The notes under the pieces: model-generated
What the model was told of the DNA's origin: nothing
The model's input: only the letters and a program-made list of their open reading frames with translations
The model's database searches: none
Part shown: in pieces, positions 4,760-7,344 of the stretch
Layout: each line of letters starts with the position of its first letter
Position numbering within the stretch: position 1 is the stretch's first letter
Position numbers and translations under genes: made by a program
Source: Svornostia sp051306365
GTDB taxonomy: Bacteria; Actinomycetota; Thermoleophilia; Solirubrobacterales; Solirubrobacteraceae
Reading direction: 5' to 3'
Assembly: GCA_051306365.1 (NCBI GenBank)
Contig: JBPPNC010000089.1
Coordinates: forward strand, 1 to 7,344
Length of the DNA: 7,344 nt

Positions 4760-6136
4760 ATGCCGACCCCGATCAGCGATCGTCTCGCCGCCGCCCCGGA
4801 CGTCGCCGCCGCCTGCTGGGCGGTCGTCGACCATCTCGCGGAGGTGCCGGGCGCCCTTCCCAGTGTCTATCTCGAGCGCGGGGGCCGGCTGCGCTGCCAG
4901 GCCGTCCGCGGCTACCTGGAGATCCTCGACGGCCTGCCGGAGACGGCGGGCATCATCGGCCGCACGTTCCGGACGGGTGAGCCGACCGTCGAGCACGACG
5001 TCAGCCGCTCCCCCGATTTCGTGGAGATCATCGGCGATGTCGTCGCGGAGGCGTGCTTCCCCATCCGCTGCAAGGGCAAGATCGTCGGGGTCGTGAACCT
5101 CGAGTCGACCGAGCCGCTGCACGACGCCGGGGTCGCCCGCGTGCATGACACCGCGGCCCTGCTGGGCAGCCGCCTGGAGACGCTGGGCGGGCCGCCGGCG
5201 GAGTCGCCGGGCCAGCGCCTGGTGCGCCACGCCGCGCGCCTGACCGGCCTGACGAAGATCGACGAGATGGAGCGCGAGGTCCTCGACGCGGCGCTGGACA
5301 TCAGCCGTATGGGCTCGGCGATGCTCCTGCGCCTGGACGAGAACGGCGCGGTCGGCGCCCGCCGGGCGGTCGGCCCGCTGGCCGTGGAGCTCGAGTCGCT
5401 GCCGGGCCGCACGCTGCGCCGGCTGGCACACAGCGTGCAGGAGGGCGCGTCGCGCTACACGATCGCTCCGGGTGACCGCGACCGGCCCGTCGTGCAGCTT
5501 CCGGGGACGAAGATCCGCACGCTGCTGGCACTGCCCGTCATCGCCGAGGGCGCCGCGCGCGAGGTCCTGCTCCTCGCCGACCGCCGCGCGAAGGCGGTGA
5601 CCACCGACGAGATCGAGCTGCTCGAGATGCTGTGCGCGCAGGCGGGCAGCGCGCTCCGCGTCGCGGGGCTCGTGCGTGAGCTGCGCACGCAGGCGGCGAC
5701 CGACCCGCTCACCGGCCTGGGCCACCACCGCACGTTCCACACCAAGCTGCGCCGTCTGCGTGGCCGCCGGATCGCGGTGCTGCTCCTCGACCTCGACGGC
5801 TTCAAGCAGATCAACGACACGTACGGCCACCAGGCGGGCGACCGGCTGCTGCGCGAGGTCGCCGCGACGCTGTCCGATGCGCTGCGCCGCGGCGACGAGC
5901 TCTTCCGCATCGGCGGCGACGAGTTCAGCGCCCTGCTGCGCGTGCAGGACGAGGCCGAGGCGATGGAGGCCGCGGAGCGTCTCGTCGAGGCGGCTGCCAC
6001 ACTCGGTGAGGTGACCGTTTCGATCGGCGTGGCGATGTGTGAAGAGGACGAGCCCGTGGAGAGCGTGCTCGGCCGCGCCGACCGCGCGCTCTACGACGTC
6101 AAGCAGTCCGGCCGCAACGCGGCGGCGCTGGCCTGA
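4760..6136 (+). CDS. GAF-GAF-GGDEF diguanylate cyclase
   Basis: The 458-residue cytoplasmic protein has no membrane segment or signal peptide. Two GAF-like sensor domains come first (about 12-140, with 'CFPIRCKGKIVGVVNLES'; about 160-305, with 'LLALPVIAEGAAREVLLLAD'). A linker helix follows, then a complete GGDEF domain starting at 'DPLTGLG' (315-321). The catalytic loop is canonical GGDEF at 385-389, so it should make cyclic di-GMP from two GTP. An inhibitory I-site RxxD (R376-D379) lies five residues before it, which implies product feedback inhibition. 'YGHQAGDRLL' and the late 'ADRALYDVKQSGRN' are further family marks. The ligands of the GAF domains cannot be told from sequence; the first lacks an obvious cysteine or histidine set for haem or a bilin. 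No phosphodiesterase (EAL/HD-GYP) or effector is visible nearby. Its stop overlaps the probable start of the downstream SRPBCC gene, so the two are probably co-transcribed. Confidence 0.92.
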   Translation: MPTPISDRLAAAPDVAAACWAVVDHLAEVPGALPSVYLERGGRLRCQAVRGYLEILDGLPETAGIIGRTFRTGEPTVEHDVSRSPDFVEIIGDVVAEACFPIRCKGKIVGVVNLESTEPLHDAGVARVHDTAALLGSRLETLGGPPAESPGQRLVRHAARLTGLTKIDEMEREVLDAALDISRMGSAMLLRLDENGAVGARRAVGPLAVELESLPGRTLRRLAHSVQEGASRYTIAPGDRDRPVVQLPGTKIRTLLALPVIAEGAAREVLLLADRRAKAVTTDEIELLEMLCAQAGSALRVAGLVRELRTQAATDPLTGLGHHRTFHTKLRRLRGRRIAVLLLDLDGFKQINDTYGHQAGDRLLREVAATLSDALRRGDELFRIGGDEFSALLRVQDEAEAMEAAERLVEAAATLGEVTVSIGVAMCEEDEPVESVLGRADRALYDVKQSGRNAAALA

Positions 6137-6543
6137 GCTCGACCCTGGAGCTGGAGGAACGCGCCGATGCCTCCCCGGAGGCGGTGTGGGCGGCGCTCGT
6201 GGACGGCCGTCAGCGCGCCTCCTGGTGGTCGCACCTGGAGCTCGATGCCCGGCCCGGCGGCGCGCTGCTGGAACGCTGGAACGACGGGACCGGCCGCGAA
6301 CAGGCCACCCGCGGCGAGGTGGTGGAAACCGACCCGCCCTGGCGGCTGCGGGCCACGTGGCGCGACGACGGCTGGCCGGCCGCGACCGAGGTGACGATCA
6401 GCCTGACCGCCGAGCGCGGCCAGACGTGGATCCGCCTCAGCCACCGCGGCTGGGACGCGCTCCCCGACGGGGACGCGCTGCGCGCCGCGCACCGCGACGG
6501 CTGGCGCTCGCATCTCACGCGCTGGGCCGCGCACGTCGCCTGA
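6133..6543 (+). CDS. SRPBCC/AHSA1-family protein
   Basis: This SRPBCC (START/Bet v1-like) protein has 'LELEERADASPEAVWAALVD' as strand 1 and helix 1, 'SWWSHLELDARPGG' as the next strands, 'WRLRATWRDDG' and 'ATEVTISLTAE' mid-domain, and a C-terminal helix ending 'RSHLTRWAAHVA'. The family binds hydrophobic ligands or, in the AHSA1 branch, resembles the Hsp90 co-chaperone domain; no substrate can be given. About 136 residues is normal for one domain. The start is uncertain. The first standard start in frame is GTG at 6184, but this would delete strand 1 and half of helix 1. The frame is open upstream without any ATG or GTG close by, and a CTG at 6133 overlaps the upstream TGA as CTGA, the usual geometry for coupled reinitiation. 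I therefore place the start at CTG 6133. It converges on the HAD gene with a 6-bp gap. Confidence 0.75.
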   Translation: MSSTLELEERADASPEAVWAALVDGRQRASWWSHLELDARPGGALLERWNDGTGREQATRGEVVETDPPWRLRATWRDDGWPAATEVTISLTAERGQTWIRLSHRGWDALPDGDALRAAHRDGWRSHLTRWAAHVA

Positions 6544-6549
6544 CCGCGG

Positions 6550-7332
6550 TCAGCCGGCGAGCAGCGCCGGGAGATCTGCGATCGAATCGATGATGGCCGT
6601 CGGCGTGACGCCGGACCGTTCCTCGGCGCCCGGCCGGTACTTGCCGGTGCGCACGAGGATCCCGGCGAGCCCGGCGCCGAGCGCCCCGCCGACGTCGGCC
6701 TCGATGTCGTCCCCGACCATGACGGCGTGCCCGGCATCGCCGTGCGCGTCGGCGAGCGCCGCGGCGAAGAACGCCCGCTCGGGCTTGCCGACCACGGTCG
6801 CCTCCATCCCGGTCGCGTACTCCAGCGCCGCCACGTAGGCGCCCACGTCCATGGCGAGCCCGTCGCTGCGCCGCCAGAACCGGTTGCGCTGCAGGGCGAC
6901 GAGCTCGGCGCCGCCCTCCATCGCCCGGAACGCGCCGTTGAGCGTGTGGTACGTGAACCCCTCGCCGAGGTCGCCGAGGATGACCGCGTCGGGCTGCTCG
7001 CCGGCGGGCGCCTCGGCCAGCCCGGCGAGGTCCTCGCGCAGGGCGGGCGCGACGAGGAGGCGCACGCGCCTGTGGCCCTTCGCCCCGCAGTGGCGGACGG
7101 CCAGCGCGGCGGGGGTGAGGACGGTGTCGGCGGGGAGGGGGAACCCGAGGCGCGCCAGGCGCGACGCCACCTGGGCGCGGGAGCGCGACGTCGTGTTCGT
7201 CACGAAGCGCAGGCGCAGGCCGCGCGCGCGGAGCTCCTGGACGGCCTCCAGGGCGCCGGGGATCGGCTCCTCCTCGACGTAGAGGACGCCGTCGAGGTCG
7301 AGGAGGACGGTGGTGATGCCGGAGAGCGCCAT
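6550..7332 (-). CDS. HAD superfamily subfamily IIA phosphatase (NagD/LHPP/HDHD2-like)
   Basis: This is a 260-residue haloacid-dehalogenase-fold phosphatase with a IIA cap. All four motifs are intact: nucleophile and acid/base D12 and D14 in 'LLDLDGVLYVEEEPIPGA', motif II T45-N46-T47 in 'FVTNTTSRS', motif III K183 in 'VVGKPERAFF', and the metal-binding motif IV 'MVGDDIEADVGGA' (D208, D209, D213). The cap contains 'LQRNRFWRRSDGLAMDVGAY', close to the LHPP/HDHD2 branch of sugar-phosphate or phosphoamidate phosphatases. The length is normal, so the gene appears complete. The exact substrate is unknown; small phosphometabolites or phosphoglycolate-like compounds are typical for the subfamily. The ATG at 7332 fits because family homology begins a few residues later. 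Only 12 bases upstream are visible and no Shine-Dalgarno sequence lies in them. It ends 6 bp from the convergent SRPBCC gene. Confidence 0.9.
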   Translation of the reverse strand: MALSGITTVLLDLDGVLYVEEEPIPGALEAVQELRARGLRLRFVTNTTSRSRAQVASRLARLGFPLPADTVLTPAALAVRHCGAKGHRRVRLLVAPALREDLAGLAEAPAGEQPDAVILGDLGEGFTYHTLNGAFRAMEGGAELVALQRNRFWRRSDGLAMDVGAYVAALEYATGMEATVVGKPERAFFAAALADAHGDAGHAVMVGDDIEADVGGALGAGLAGILVRTGKYRPGAEERSGVTPTAIIDSIADLPALLAG

Positions 7333-7344
7333 CGGTGCATGGTG

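Noticed and set aside
4673..5830. 385-codon open frame on the minus strand
   Set aside because: Antisense shadow of the GAF-GAF-GGDEF gene, whose domains are unmistakable on the plus strand.
6039..6593. 184-codon plus-strand frame spanning the GGDEF gene end and the SRPBCC gene
   Set aside because: Low-complexity R/G/A/P composition and full overlap with two recognisable proteins in other frames.
1..7344. CRISPR array, tRNA/rRNA genes, complete insertion sequence or riboswitch
   Set aside because: No regularly spaced repeats with spacers, no cloverleaf or rRNA signatures, no transposase motifs and no recognisable riboswitch leader were seen on either strand.

Overview
This window is very GC-rich, with G/C-ending codons throughout and tightly packed genes. 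It looks like an actinobacterial chromosome. Gene content (holA, rpsT and murJ close together, a solo AbiEi/DUF559 protein, a GAF-GAF-GGDEF protein) would suit the Thermoleophilia (Solirubrobacter/Conexibacter-like), but that placement is inference from gene content and residue patterns, not from a search.

Layout. Positions 21-992 (+) encode the clamp-loader subunit DNA polymerase III delta (holA). Positions 1005-1691 hold the wreckage of three accessory genes: a SnoaL-like gene without its 5' part (-), an SRPBCC/AHSA1 gene without its 5' part (+), and a methyltransferase gene that keeps its first ~54 and last ~22 codons but has lost its middle (-). By chance one frame stays open across all of it, giving a 228-codon chimeric ORF. 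A 200-bp gap (1692-1891) contains phased GCGTCA repeats and the left arm of a 17-bp inverted repeat. The right arm overlaps the first codons of an intact AbiEi-type winged-helix/DUF559 protein (1892-2803, +). Ribosomal protein S20 (rpsT, 2807-3070, -) and the lipid II flippase MurJ (3100-4701, +) diverge from only 29 bp, which holds two overlapping, mirror-symmetric -10-like elements. Next come a GAF-GAF-GGDEF diguanylate cyclase (4760-6136, +) and an overlapping SRPBCC/AHSA1 gene (about 6133-6543, +) that lacks an obvious ATG/GTG start at the right place. A HAD-IIA phosphatase (6550-7332, -) closes the window.

How it fits together. holA and rpsT are close neighbours in many bacteria, so 1000-2803 reads as an accessory insertion between two housekeeping genes: one intact AbiEi/DUF559 gene beside decayed genes. 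The rest is housekeeping (replication, translation, cell-wall precursor export) plus c-di-GMP signalling. No tRNA, rRNA, CRISPR array, complete insertion sequence or clear intrinsic terminator was seen. The points most worth a second look are the double-deletion gene cluster, the symmetric rpsT/murJ promoter and the inverted repeat at the AbiEi/DUF559 gene.
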